From Lamellibrachia columna (lineage: Eukaryota > Annelida > Polychaeta > Sabellida > Siboglinidae): a stretch of DNA of 64,000 bases. The notes below the pieces were generated by a model. The model saw nothing but the letters and a program-made list of their open reading frames with translations. It was not told where the DNA came from and did not search any database. The stretch covers positions 44,002,406 to 44,066,405 of the forward strand of contig OY759265.1 in the NCBI GenBank assembly GCA_963662155.1. The letters run 5' to 3'. Positions 22,574-35,468 of this stretch are shown piece by piece. Numbering within the stretch: the first letter of the stretch is position 1; every line of letters begins with the position of its first letter. A program made the translations under genes and the position numbers.

Positions 22574-25500
22574 TGTGTTTATTTAGCCATTCTAGACTAT
22601 CTTAATTTTTAATGTGCTGTGAAGTGCCACAAACAATTTTTTATCTGGCACTATGTCAAATAAAATATATTATTATTATTTTCAGCACGAGATGTTGAAG
22701 TATCTGGCCGAGGACCGGGAGATTCTGTCAGCTCATGTGGAGCTGTCACTCGACTCGTCTCTCTCTGATAATATCAGTCAGGGTGCGGACGTCGTATCGC
22801 AAAGCTGTGACCTTGAGCAAGAGCTACGGAGACAAGCAACAGAACCACCATCTTCCCCTGGATCAAGTGTTCCCAAATCTATCACTGAGGTACAGTGGCA
22901 ATTGTACCAAGAAGAGTCTAGAAGACATTACATGCATTTTTGGTAAATAAATTGGCTTGGCTAAGTACCGCGTTTTCTTATTCACAACATAGACAAGTAC
23001 ACTGTGCCATCTATCTTGTTTCTTGAAGTAAAGAACATAAAGATTAACTTTGCCAAGATGATTTAGCACAGCAGGTATTTTCAATAATTGTATATTATTA
23101 AATGTAATTTGTTATAACTTAATATAAGTATAACGCTGGTCTCAAATTTCCGCTTATATAAATAAATAAATTACAACATTTTGTCATTTGCTTTGATATT
23201 TCACAGAAATCATACCTTGTGGTGTTTCAGTGCTATGTGCAGCAAATCATCATGTCTTATCTACAACTGCTGGTGAACCTTCGCAGTGAGACGGCACTTG
23301 CACGTGTCATCAATGTTCCCGACCGAGGCTTGGACCACAGGGCTTTCACAGCCATTAAGAAAGAGTCAAAGAAAACAAAGTTGTCCATGTACCAGGTAAA
23401 TGTTGTCACTTTGGCTTACAGATGGAAATATATTTCCATAGGTACACATTTCGAACAATGCAGTGTTAAAATTCAGGTTGATATTCCTAAACAGACAAAA
23501 ATGTTGTTTATTTAATTTAAAGCACGTTTCAGCTGTCAATATGTTAGGTTATGTATATATATATATATATATATATATAGTTTACATTATATCACGATTT
23601 TACGTAACTTATAACAAATGATCGGACAATGTATCTTTAACATGTAAAACCTTTAGTTACGTCACTGTGCTCGGTGTTAATGTAACCCTACCTTGGGGTT
23701 GTAGACTGCATCATCCTACGTGATGCGCCTGAGACTGGGTGGAAAGAGCTATGCGCCAGACACAGATTCAGCACTTGCGCCATACGTGAAAGGGATCAGC
23801 GAGTTTACTCAACTTGTCAACAAGCTTCAGACTATCGTGGAGGAAATCGCGAACACCCAGTATGTCCAACTTAATAAACAGCTCGGTTAAGTTGTAATTT
23901 TGTTTTCTGCAACTGATATTGTTGAAACTGATCAATGACACTTTTATCGCTGTGTTGTTTTTTTCCATAAAATGGTTACCTAATATGTTTATTGTTACTA
24001 TGGTGCAGTGACTGCAGTCAGTGATGATTGGATGATTAAGAATATGGTAGTGTGCTCTATGTTACATATTTTTTTTTTTTTTTTCATTCTTTTCAATATT
24101 TAATATATCATAACAGAATGTGTTTAATTCGCTGAAATATTCCAGTTTATATAATGAAGCCAGTGATAGAGGGTATCCTATGATAGCGACCCATCACAGT
24201 CTTAATAGGGGTGTTATTGCAACATTATTTATAGTTTTCTCACGTGTGATATATGATATTTATTTCATGGGTCAAATAATCTTGAAACTTGTAGAATTTG
24301 TTTTATTTTATTAATTTCTTTAATCACCAAACCAATAGTTCACTGCAGAAAATTTAAATTACATGCATGGAAAAGACCAAATGACTGCTATGAGTGAACA
24401 TATTATTCCAGAATCAGCAAACTGGAATCTTCAAAAAGTAAGCAGCATCAAATATATGGGTACCCGAGTCATTCACGTGAACTTAACGGATTAAATTGAT
24501 ATCATGTCTGTTTCTTTGAAGCACTGCTATCCGACGCATCTTGAACATCTTAAAGAATACCATCACAAAGAGTCAAGACACTTGTCTCAGACGTGAGAGT
24601 GTTGATGTGGTCATAGAGAGGTTACAGGCCCGCGTCGCGCTTATGGCCGACAATATGAGTTGCATCATGGGAGACAGCCCCAAACGGGTGAGAAATATTT
24701 AATTCATTCATGGGAAACATGAATGAATTAAGTGCTGGAAGCACGGTTTGTGTGCATCTAACGTGATGTTTGAAAATGTTATTGCAAACGTCTGTAAAAT
24801 TACGGTTTTGTCTCCAATGCTTGAAGATGTTACTATAACTGAAATAAATTCATACAATTCATGTGAAGGTTATCACCTTGTTACCTGCAGATTTTTATGG
24901 AGTGTCTAAGTATTTACTAGGAATAACTGCATTACATTCCTACTAATTCATATTAGGTCATTGAATGAGACATTTAGGGCTACCATTCACTGAAATAATT
25001 GAGAGAAGTGAGAAAGATGACTTGTTGTGTTAAGATAAACATGATGGTTTAATATACCAAAAAGATAATGCAGACTCTGCCAGGGGAATAACTAGTGCAT
25101 TCTCATGTGCTAATTTGGCTGAGAATTCAAAACAGGTTGTTCATATCTTTATCCACAATTATTCTTACTAAGAACGATCATATTGATGCGCGGTTGTATT
25201 GATGCATAATTTGCTTTATGGTTTTACTGTAAATATAAATTTACCAAAATCTATACTTTTGTCACCCATGCTTATCATTTAGAAACTATATTCATTGTAC
25301 GCCAGCACTCTTAATCCATACACTTTTCAACATTAAGAGTGTATTTAATTTGTTGTTACCTGTCACAATTTAATATTTAACCATTTTGACATCTTTAGAG
25401 CCAACAGCCATGTCATGATGTTTGTTGTACCTGTATGCATTAGAGCATCGAGTGTCAAAATGTCACGCCCTGATTGTTGGTGTTTCACTCAGGACGTGAG

Positions 25501-28500
25501 TGTGGGAGGTTCAACTTGTGGCCGCGCCAACATGAAACTGATACGCACATTGTTGGATCAGATGGCTGGTCAGCCATTTGTTGGCAGGACGGTTGATGTT
25601 CTCAGTGACACAGTTTCAAGTCAGAAGACACCTGTTAGATTTCCCTCACTGCTCTCAAAGTTCAGGTAGGTTTTTTCGGAAGCAACCTCTTTTAATTTAT
25701 ATATTCTTCTTTGGCAATCCCAAATATTACATTTGAAGCAGTTATCAGCAAAACGCGCTATGTGACAAAACACACATAAATTATGTTAAAACTAGTCTTG
25801 TGATGCCATCTAATTGATACTGGCAAAGGTAAAAGTGCGGTAGCACATGTTATACGCCACACTATTGACTGATGAAATAACATTTCCCCTATCCATCTGC
25901 AACAGAAAACATTATTTATCTCGAAATACACAAATTGGATATAACCTGTTTTGTGAAACAACGCATCATTTCTTGTTTTCTGAAATTACAAAAATATAAT
26001 GTGACATAAAACGCCAAAACATTGGTTGATACTCAGCTGTAATGTGCTGGCATAAATGTTTAATACTATATGTGTTTGGGAGCTCAGCTTCTTTTGATAT
26101 AGCTTTAAACCTCTTTCCTCAATTTTAAGTTTTTGCTCATCTTAGTTTAGAATAATTTTTTTAAATCGAACCTTTCTACTCGGTAGTATCCACTACGACA
26201 TGTTAGCTCGTTTGTGCAAATCTATCATTTAGTCTTGATGAAATCATTGAACAAACTATTACGTCGGCAAAGCAAAACTAGCTCAATTCAAAACACTGAC
26301 AAGCCTATTCACACTTTTGCAAATTACCTCACTGATCTGAGATATAAATTCTTTGATGATTTTAACAAATGTTGGCACTTATTAAACATGTAAGTTAAAT
26401 GCAGTACAGAGTTGAACATCAATGAACCTATGAATTGAGGGGGGAGTTTAACAGAATGCAGTTGTACTACAGTACCAGATTCGTTATTAAGGGGAGACAT
26501 CCCAGGTGAAATTCCTTTTTCTTTTTTTATTACTCAAAATGTGTTTCCACTGTTTTCTGATAGCTTTGTATATTTATTATGCATAAAGTTCACTTTCAGT
26601 GCAATTACATACCTCTAAATCACTTTTATTCATGGGTAAAGCATGCCTCTTTCAAGTAAATTCCTTTGTTTTCCCGATCTTTGACAGGCGTTTACAAAAA
26701 ACTGTGTTTTTCCAATTTGGAATCACCATATCTCTGGTAATAACGAAGCTACACCAACAAAGTTGTGATTGATGTGCTCCTTATTATTTTCCTTTTGCAA
26801 CCATGAAGAGGTATTTTTTTTAATGTATAGTTTTAATGTGATCTTAGTAGTCGTAATGAAAAATGTGGGGTTTTTATCCCAAAAAATTTAATATTTTTTA
26901 TGGAAGCACAGCCTGGCAAATTTTTTTTCACTAAGACCCACAGTTGGGCTAAAACAATTGCATTAGCTATGCAATTTAAAAGTAAATCCGATCCATATGG
27001 GGTGTCTTCCCTTAAGCCACCATGTTATTTAATTCCACAGGTCACCTTTGGAACACAGCCCAGGCTGCCAAGAGAGTAAATCACTTGTAGAAAGAGTGAA
27101 AGAGAAAGTAGCCAAGCCAAAGGTGATTCTACTGTACTTCATATTTCATATACTTGTAATTTCACAATTATGGTAGTCTTTATGTAACAGTATTAGTTGA
27201 TAAGTTAATAAATTTCCACCCAGGGATTATGGATTACACTGACCTGTTAATTGTGGTAATTTATTTCAATATAAATAATTACCACATGGTTATATTAATA
27301 TATGACATTATTTGCTTATACATAATAACTTTACTCAAGTTTACTGAATAGCAATTCACATTATATGTGACTTTGCTTATACTGTATAGTTTCAAATAGA
27401 AGTACATTACCTAATAAAAATGCACCCTGTTTGTTAAAAGTGGAACCTTGTGTGAAAACGTGATTTTCAAAAGGCACACAATTACATAAGCATTACCGTT
27501 TTGCCATTAGAACCATGATGTGTAAAGAGCAATAAAGTATTAAAACATTTCCGTGTAAGCCATAGCACACGTTACTACTTTATAGTAGTTGCCAACAATT
27601 TAGTGCTATGTTTATTAAATTGTGCCACTTTAGATAAACTAATAGATTTCTAGCAAAATTCCTTTGCTTAAATTTCAAAGTGTTAGTAATTATAAGCTTC
27701 TGAATGTTGCTATGCTTAATTTAAAGTAGTGGATTATATATATTAGATTCAAGTTCAATGGTGTATATTGGAGTGTTGTTAAATGTATAGTGATTTAATT
27801 CCAGCAAACCTATGTAGTGAAGAGATACCAGGCGTGTCTGGACTGGGCACAGGCGGATGTAAAGTTTGACCAGCAAGAAACCAAAGAACCCAGCTTTATG
27901 CCTGTCCCTCAGAGTTACATGTCAAGGTACGTGTTAATGACACACCCAGTCAGCCTGATGTTAACACTAGCTGAGTTGTCCAGCTTGCATGTGGAGAAGA
28001 GGCAGCCATAAGTATTTTCTACGTAAAGCCGCACCTATGGACATCAATCACTTTGAGCTATGCGTTTTCTCAAAGCACACCCTTTGTCATGTTTTTTATG
28101 CAGCGTGCTTGCTTAGCAATGGCTGCTTTCACGAAAGGAAGATTTTTCTGAAAAACATTTTAGCGGTAGCATTGTTTAAAATCGATAAATATTTCAGCTA
28201 CTTTATTTTTGGTGTACAGACCTTGACAGTTCATTAGTAAAAAATATTCTACATTCTGTTTCCTAGCCGGACAATCGTCTCCGAGAACTCGCAGTTGCCC
28301 GAGATGGCACGAGTGCCCCACAATATACAAAAGACAAAGAAAGACCACATATTGACAGAGTCAATGTTTGACCAGGAGAACATCGATGCTGGTCAACACA
28401 GCTACAAGTCCAAAGATGATTGTCAGAAGAAAGGTGGCTCGACCAAACGTCCACTCGAAACCGTAAACCATGAAGAACCGTCTTCTCAACGTCCAAAGAT

Positions 28501-28639
28501 CAGTTCTTTTCCTGTTCAGCCTGTCAAGAAAGGAAAGAAGACAACCACCACAAAGGCAGCAACGAAAAAGCCAAACAAAAAGAACTCTGCACCCCTATTG
28601 AAAGGACAGAAACAACTAACTTCATTTTTCCGGCTGTGA
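19850..28639 (+). CDS. PARPBP: PCNA-interacting partner (PARI), 11 coding exons
   Basis: Exons 19850-19949, 20439-20620, 21725-21994, 22686-22889, 23231-23395, 23705-23859, 24522-24687, 25493-25665, 27041-27122, 27805-27926 and 28267-28639 join in frame to 663 residues (human about 579). PARI binds PCNA and RAD51 and restrains homologous recombination at replication forks; part of it resembles the UvrD helicase fold without an active helicase. Family landmarks in order are MQLCLAEKNKK, FLKSTNMVDLVDV, VINVPDRGLDHRAFTAIK, TASSYVMRLRLGGKSYAP and YVKGISEF. The protein ends in a lysine-rich tail and QKQLTSFF (residues 654-661), a textbook PIP box (QxxLxxFF) two residues from the C-terminus. The first about 45 residues have no counterpart in the human protein. 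A CAG precedes the ATG, so an upstream noncoding exon is likely. The exon 6 donor is CCCA|GTATGT. Confidence 0.94.
20660..20941. mobile_element. TTAA-flanked inverted-repeat element in PARPBP intron 2
   Basis: TTAAGAGGAGACACGCCAGG at the left and AGTCTCCCTTAA at the right make short inverted ends, each starting at a TTAA. It carries the GCTAGCTCATTTGGGCAA core of a dispersed family. It begins 40 bp after the exon 2 donor. TTAA target use suggests a piggyBac-type transposase acting in trans; none is encoded here. Confidence 0.72.
22498..22576. repeat. (GCGT)n microsatellite in PARPBP intron 3
   Basis: About 80 bp of perfect GCGT tetranucleotide, about 110 bp upstream of the exon 4 acceptor. 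Confidence 0.95.
26160..26290. repeat. Partial copy of the GCTAGCTC dispersed repeat
   Basis: Matches 20830-20920 and 30400-30500 through AGTATCCACTRC, GTTAGCTCGTTTG and GATGAAATCATTGAACAAAC. It lies in PARPBP intron 8, about 200 bp before the TTAA element at 26487. Confidence 0.55.
26487..27015. mobile_element. TTAA-flanked inverted-repeat element in PARPBP intron 8
   Basis: Left end TTAAGGGGAGACATCCCAGG and right end GGGGTGTCTTCCCTTAA are inverted copies, both at TTAA. The left 110 bp match the element at 20660-20941 (AGGTGAAAT, then CTCAAAATGTGTTTC and ATAGCTTTGTAT). The right end is 25 bp before the exon 9 acceptor, so the element's edge may supply branch-point surroundings. Confidence 0.78.
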
Positions 28640-29310
28640 AACTGGTTGTATCAATTGAACAGTCAACACACATCAGCATAAGTATTTTAGTTGTGCTAAA
28701 TGTATGAAAAATGTGGCGCCCTCTACATTTTATTGATGCGAATCTGAAGTGAGCAACATGGTATTTTATACATGATTATCTTTATGTGGCAGAGTCAATA
28801 CAACACGATTTGATATTTAATAATAAGTTGTTACAGTAGACACTGTGCAGAACTTGGTGGATGCTTCAACAGGATCCTACTATTTAAACCATGGCATGTC
28901 CAGGCTCTAGAACTTGGTGCATTATTTACACAAAGCAAATTATTAGGAACACAAATGTTTTTAATCTGCATTTGATGTAGTTTTTCCATGTGCTATGTCA
29001 TGTAAGGCTGTTTATATGTCACGTAATTCTGTTTTTATGTCACGTAATGCTGTTTATATGTCACGTAATTCTGTTTTTATGTCACGTAAGGCTTATATAG
29101 ATGTAGTTTTTATGCAGTGGAATTTATTAACCTGTTCCGATATTTATCCTGTTCATTTGTTAATACAGTCATATCGACGGAATGTATATAACTTGGTTAA
29201 ACGCCAGTCACACGTTTCTACTTGCTAATGCATAACTGTCTTATTTATTTAAATTGCATATTTTACATATGTTTTATAATAAACCACAACAGAAGTGTAT
29301 ATAATAAATG
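28640..29310 (+). other. Probable PARPBP 3' UTR with a short tandem repeat
   Basis: Two polyadenylation hexamers AATAAA (29278-29283 and 29303-29308) follow the stop codon by about 640 nt. Within it, 28995-29095 holds about five units of a 21-22-bp repeat built on TATGTCACGTAATKCTGTTT. Confidence 0.6.
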
Positions 29311-29414
29311 TATTTGATGTGTTTTGAAAATATTGGGTTGTTTTTCCTACACAGTTTTAAAGAGGACACAGACAGTGACAGTAAGCATTCGTAGCAAAAC
29401 TATTGGAAAACACT

Positions 29415-29960
29415 GACCGAATCAGGCATCCCACAGAGGTCTGTGTTGGGCCTACTTCTTTTCTGCATTTACACTGTGTCATTAGGCGCTATCTCCAAGA
29501 AGTATGGCCTGCAATGTTATCTAGATACGCAGACGACACCCGTCCAGATGTACGCTAATTTCACCGGAACGTGGGACGGTAAAGCTTCGGATGCAGTTGA
29601 CTCATCGTGCGATGTATCGAGAAGCAGTGGGCGACTCAGTGACTGACCACAATCTCCTGCTGAATGATAATGAGATCTATTGACAGCACTGAACCGCAAA
29701 CATTTGTAAGACATCCCGGATGCAAAAGTACCCATCGCCGGCCACCCGTTACATCGGGGTCACATGAGACTGTGGATTAACAATTTCCTCCCACGTGTCG
29801 CGCATGTTGTTGTCAACGTAGTTCCAACTGTACACTATTTCAAAGATGGGAAGCTGTCTTCCCGTTGATGCATGCAAGAGACTAGTCCACGCTACAGATG
29901 GTGCAGGATTTGGCACGTATAGATCGTGAAACGGAGAACACGAGCACATAACTCCTACAG
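29415..29960 (+). pseudogene. Degenerate CR1/jockey-like reverse transcriptase fragment
   Basis: The translation gives SGIPQRSVLGLLLFCIYTV, a worn form of the RT palm motif G-I-P-Q-G-S-x-L-G-P. It is followed by a damaged YADD region and, after frame changes, GVTMDCGLTMSSHVS and FQLYTISKM. This is the usual order in CR1-superfamily LINEs. Stops and frameshifts show that it is dead. Confidence 0.65.
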
Positions 29961-30214
29961 GTGCTTAAGTGGCGTAGAACAACCTATTCTCAGGCTAATG
30001 CGGAAATCCTGATAGAATTATGTTATGGCTTCCCGTTCGCTGGCGAGCACAGTACAAACCAACCAGGCAAGACGGGGGCTGCCGAGTTCATCAGAGAACC
30101 TGGTTAAAACGTGGATTTTCCATTTGCTCTGTTAACCGACGAGATTACTAGCACGAATTTCTAAGGCGTACACGAGGTTACTTAATTTTAATTGGTCAAA
30201 TACGGATTTTTTAT

Positions 30215-30360
30215 TTGATGCTGTTCTGTTAGTCGAAGTGTCGCCTGTCTGCTGTCTCCGGGTGCCGTGATGCTGCGACACGCCGCGCCGTCTGTTGGCG
30301 TACCGTCGAACATACACTGTATCTCCGTCTGCACGCAAAGATAAAAACACAACGTCTACA
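30215..30360. repeat. Dispersed repeat, three copies in the window
   Basis: AGTCGAAGTG, then GGGTGC...GCTGC, a GCCGCC/GCCGTCTGT block, CGTCGAACAT and GATAAAAACGCAA recur in this order at 34555-34690, and in part at 34803-34900. A further shared block, TTTAAAATACATAATCCAAA followed by TTGTACCCTA, is at 30895-30957 and 34738-34797. Class unknown. Confidence 0.65.
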
Positions 30361-30375
30361 TTTAATTCGATTTTT

Positions 30376-30835
30376 GCTAGTCTCATTTTAAATTAATTTT
30401 GCGAAAAACCAAACCAACCTAGTATCCACTGCAACAGGCTAGCTCGTTTGCCCAACTGTTGTTTGTAGTTTTTGTGAAATCATCAGAAAAACTATCAAAT
30501 TTATTCATGCTTGTTCAAGCATTTATTGAAATGAAAATCGAAATGCTGAAAATTCACGATTTTCTTCCTTGGTGAAATTTCGTAACTTTGTCATGTGATC
30601 GGCGAGAGGATGGAAGTCACGCCCATAATCAGCATTGACTCGCACAGTGTTTACCATTTTGGATAGCCACTATTTTGTGACCTTACCAGATCAAACGACT
30701 AAAGTAAATTCTTTCGATGATTTGAAAAAAAATAGGCATATTTTTTTAGTAAACAGACTGCGCACATTACTTAAACTAGTCACATACTACACATCTGGAC
30801 ATAAGTGAACCGGATTCGCGATGGGCTGAACCATT
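30376..30835. repeat. Copy of the GCTAGCTC dispersed repeat family
   Basis: Shares TTGCTAGTCTCATTT, ACCTAGTATCCACTGCA, GGCTAGCTCGTTTG and TTTTTGTGAAATCATCAG with 20790-20910. Its end, with ATTCGCGATGGGCT, is shared with 10740-10780. It appears to be a longer copy without visible TTAA termini. Confidence 0.6.
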
Positions 30836-31485
30836 TGAGGAAGCTTTAAAATACATCGCAAAGAACGAGTCACCGGAGTACGTATCGTATCAATTTAAAA
30901 TACATAATCCAAATATAATTTTGTTATGTTATTGTTATAACAAGGTTGTACCCTAGCACAGGCGTATACTGAGCGAGTGGTTGGCCGGGGTGATAGTTAC
31001 ACGACTGAGACAACCCACTGTTAAACACGCCATCGCAGACATTACTTACACAATGAACACATACTTTATACAAGTCAACCATGAACATTACCAAATGGTT
31101 TACGTCAGAATGACCAACAAAACCAGACTGAATTGATGCCACGACTGACATGGGCGGTTTCCCACATCAAACAGAAAACATGCATAATAATTATTAAATT
31201 CGAAAACTTATACCAACACGACAGCTGTGCCTTTGCTTTACCTTAAAAGTATGCTGCGTCACGACGTCAACATGGCGCGCTCGCTCTCAGTGCTGTCGGC
31301 TGAACTTTCGACTGTATAATTTTTTTGCAACCTGCAACCTAATGCATAAAACAACAGAACAGTTCAAAATACCACCATTGTATCCGTGCCCTTACCTTCA
31401 CGTCTGCCGCATGAAGAACACCGTGCACCTGCTCGCGGCAGTGACGACTGCACCTTCTATTGCATACCTTTTTTGCAACCTACAA

Positions 31486-31520
31486 CCTTACCGTTTGTGA
31501 TTATCTCACAAACGGTAAGG
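31486..31520. repeat. Perfect inverted repeat (15-bp arms, 5-bp loop)
   Basis: CCTTACCGTTTGTGA, loop TTATC, then the exact complement. The right arm plus loop (TTATCTCACAAACGGTA) recurs once at 32577-32593 without a partner. Function unknown; it may be the end of a mobile element. Confidence 0.8.
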
Positions 31521-33799
31521 CAAACATAGACTAAGAATTACAACGGTAACTACAGAAGTACCTTTTGCTCGGTGTCGGCTGACGTCACAGCTGATCGAAA
31601 GCAGACCAAATTTAAAATGAGTAAAGAATAGCATCACAACATATTAGAACCGCTAACATACCGACATTCAGCGTCCTCTTTGATGTTCTCGTCTCTGTCC
31701 TTTTCGGTGTACTCTTCTAGGTACTCTTCTAGGTACTCTTCTGTCCCGTGACGCCTTTCCGGGTACTGGCAACCCGGTCAGCTGTGCCCGGGACTAGCTA
31801 AGGGCAGGGACGATCACACAACGGACTGCATATCTCTGTGCAAGCTGCTAGCATAAGAACAGAAAGCCAAACATACACTTCACAAATAGAGCAATAATAT
31901 ATTAGGCTATGTAACTACAAGATGAAGTATTGACGATTGGTGGTTTTCCGTCGTATTGGAATATAGCGACGTACGCAAGTCGTACTACAAATAAATGGTG
32001 ACAAATTATGTTATCATTTATTATGCAAATATCACTACGCAGAAAAACCCGAAATCACACATACATGTCCGGATTGCTGCTTGCGAGAATACGCCAACGA
32101 TGGCGTGACGTAGGCACTTCGATGCTGTGACGTCATATCGACGATCGGCAATCACTCAAACTTACTACTAAGTGTTAATAACACGCATGGTATCAAAGTA
32201 ATATGACACAAATCAATATGCATGTATAAAAGTGTTTGTGATAATAGTCAATGTTAAATCGCAACAGCAGCAGTTTACGTACCTTTGGCTTTGTCCGTTC
32301 TACGGCCTATTTAACGTGAACGTGGCATCACGGCAATTGCAATCCCTTTGAATTACGTATGACGTATATATTTATTACCGTCGGTTGACCACAAGTGGCA
32401 CGGTGTCGCTGCTCACTGCATGGCAATGTCTCGGCAGGCTAGTTCTCGTGTTGAGGACGACCACATACTTTTTCACCCGGACGTTACAGCCTCGTTCCGG
32501 GGCGTTCACTACGGAAACAGACATGCGCACAAACCACATCCAAGTTATTTCCACCAGACAGTGCATACCACGTGATTATCTCACAAACGGTATTCTCGCT
32601 GAATTCATGTATAGACGATAACGTTGATCTTTTAGACGGATGGTTGCGAGTCTCTTGTGTACGTTTCTGAGGTTAACTTCTTCATATAACAGCAAATCCT
32701 TCAACTGTGGAGATTATAATATGCTCGCGCACGAATAGTCAACGAAGGCAAAGAAGCGATCAATATTAGGTACATAGACACCAGAGAGCAGCACATGTAG
32801 CTGGAAAACAGGAAAGAAAAGGACAGAATGCTTAGATGCTATTTAATTTTGATTTATAAATTAAGAATTCTGGTCAGTTCAATTTTCCAAGAAATCTGCC
32901 TCTGCAGGCGCATCCGGGATTTCGATCAACCGGGAGGTCGATCAACCTGGAGGTCGATCCATTGTGGAATTGTTCTTTGGAAGAAGCTGTATTTGTAATT
33001 TAGCCTGCCTTAGTTTGGACATGGAGAAAACATATGTTGTGGTGTGCATGTCGAGTGCATCGTGAAATAGGAATGAAGAAAGTCTTGGTTGGTAGTGGTA
33101 CTACCTGTAGTTTGTTTGTTACTTTATAAAATAGTATTAGTCTAGAGTTGTAGCGACGTCTTTGCAATGACGGCCAGTTGAGGTCTTCAAACGTTGACGC
33201 CTCTGACCTGATGTTGTGGTATCTGTGGTTGAGACTGAGCTAGGTGTTAACATTTTTATTTACAGTCATTTTTTTGTGAAAAGTATGTTAGATGCATAAT
33301 TTCTGTCAACGTATATATTAAATGTATTATTTGTGTTAATAAAATGTACCATTCCAATGATATTCCACATTGTAGTTAGGTAGATATGTGAAGTTTCACA
33401 GGCGCGGGCGACTGTAGCAACTAGCCCCGTAAGCGTTGTTACAGCAAAGAACGTGTGGATCGCAAAGCAAGTATAACTCGTGTTATCGGTATTATATTAA
33501 TTGGATTATACACATATATACATATTTTGTACAGTGTACGTGACAATGTAAATGTTCACAGCTTCATGTATTAAGTTTTTTATTTTTAGTTACCAAAGGG
33601 GATGGATTCTCCGGATTCATACATAACAAACAATTGTGAATGGAATATGAATTGAATGAAGCATGACATAATCAATGGCAATATTTATGTAATGTGACTT
33701 CTACTTGATTGAATGATGCACACACGTGCGCGCTCACGCACATACGCATTCACACCCACGTTTCAATGAATCGTGCAGTATTTATTAATTGCTCAAATG

Positions 33800-35280
33800 G
33801 GGCTGTGCCATTAAAAAATAACAATATTTAACAAGGTCTTCTGCCAATATCCAATTATATAATACCACATTCTATGGCAACAGGACAGTATTCCTGTGAC
33901 ATCACTCCATGGACATTATCCACCTAGGAAATTAGCCCCAGTACAATACCCTTCAATTAGGATAAGTTACTGAACAATAATATTGCAATCTGTATAATTT
34001 TGGTACATGTTTTCGTTTTTAAGGGTTAGTGTTTTAAAGCTAGGGCTTAGCACCAGCTATTGGGTTTTTAGTCTTACGGTCAAGTATTAAGGTTTAAGTT
34101 ATTACGGCTAGGGCTATATTTTAGTGTTAGTGATTTGGGGGTTCTACATTTTTAGTTTAATGTTTTGAGCTTTTAGGATTACCTTTAAGGGATACGTTTA
34201 TTATTTATTTGTTTGTTTAGGAGTTACAGTTCTGCTATTAGGGTTTACATTAGAAGGTTAGGGTTTGCGTGTCTTCGGGTAGGGTTTCTTCGTTTTCGTC
34301 CAGGGTTCACTTTAACCAAACTTTATAATCAGAAGTGTCCAAACAGCCAGAATTTAGTTAAGTGGGTTATGAAGGTCACCGTTTCCTTTGGTAATTTTGA
34401 ATTAACTTTATGTTTTAGTGCAAACACTCACATCGCAGGAATCATGGCTGTCGTGTGTATGGACACCGCTGGTAACACTGTATAGCAATAACACTATCTC
34501 TACTTTGGTGATAAGGTAAAGCGAACAAGCCTACGGGAATCATATAAAGCTCTTCCGGTAGTCGAAGTGCCGCGGGTTTCCAGTTCACGCGGGTACTGCC
34601 TCTGGGTGCTGCAGCAAGACGCTGTGCCGCCTGTCGTTGTGTCGTCAAACATCTCTCCGCTGCATTCGCTGATAAAAACGCAAATTATTTACATTTACAA
34701 TAAACCACAACCAACTATTCGCCGAGGTTTCACATCACTTTAAAATACATAATCCAAATGGAAAAAACTATTCTTTATAATAAGCTTGTACCCTAAGACA
34801 CACCTGTGGGTGCTATGCTGTTGCAAGACGCTGTCCCGCCTGTGGTCGTGTCATTGAACATGTCTTCGTCGACTTTCGCAGATAAAAACGCAATATGTTC
34901 ATTTAAGCTAAATCACAGTGATCGAGACACAGCGATGTACCGCACCTCTTTAGCAAACGTACTGTATGATCCACTTAATGTAATAATAGTAACATGCACG
35001 AGTGACACTTGTTTTGCGATCCACGCATTCTTTGCTGTAACAACGTACCCCGTACATTGGCGTCCGGAGGGCATTTTATTAACACGAATATCACATTTTA
35101 TGTATATGTTGACAGAAATAATGCATTTGACATACTTTAAAAAAAAAGTGACTTTAACTTAACATTTTAACTATTAGTCCCGGTCTCCCCTTCATATTAC
35201 CGAGTAAGATCAAATGTGCTTAAAGTGTCAATTACGTCACTTTCTAATGCTGCACAATTGCGTGGGTGCGGCTGAATGCA
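33800..35280. other. Intergenic region, no gene recognised
   Basis: Degenerate TTAGGG-like words occur at 34020-34310 but not as an array. Copies of the dispersed repeat described at 30215-30360 are at 34555-34690 and 34803-34900. The open frame at 34806-35162 overlaps that repeat and is not a gene I recognise. Confidence 0.45.
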
Positions 35281-35309
35281 CGCACGCACGCAACCACCAA
35301 CCTACCCCC

Positions 35310-35398
35310 CCTCCCCCCACCCACCCACCCACCCACCCACTCTAGCAGACGTGCATGACAAAAAGTGTTTTCAAAACTACAGGTCTGACAGAGATACG

Positions 35399-35466
<68 letters not shown>

Positions 35467-35468
35467 TG
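35310..35468. repeat. (ACCC)n and (GCGT)n microsatellites
   Basis: A short CCCACCCACC run (35318-35340) is followed 57 bp later by about 70 bp of GCGT repeat (35398-35468). Confidence 0.92.

Larger units (their letters stand above)
29960..33800. other. Intergenic region, repeats but no gene
   Basis: Contains copies of two dispersed repeat families (30215-30360 and 30376-30835), a perfect 15-bp hairpin (31486-31520) and a triplicate of a CTTCTAGGTACT unit (31713-31742). Low-similarity duplicated blocks also occur, such as TTTTTTGCAACCT at 31320 and 31470. Open frames are short and unrecognised. Confidence 0.5.

Noticed and set aside
34020..34310. Interstitial telomere-like region with TTAGGG-related words
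   Set aside because: The words are scattered and irregular, without a tandem array; chance in a T/G-rich stretch is enough.
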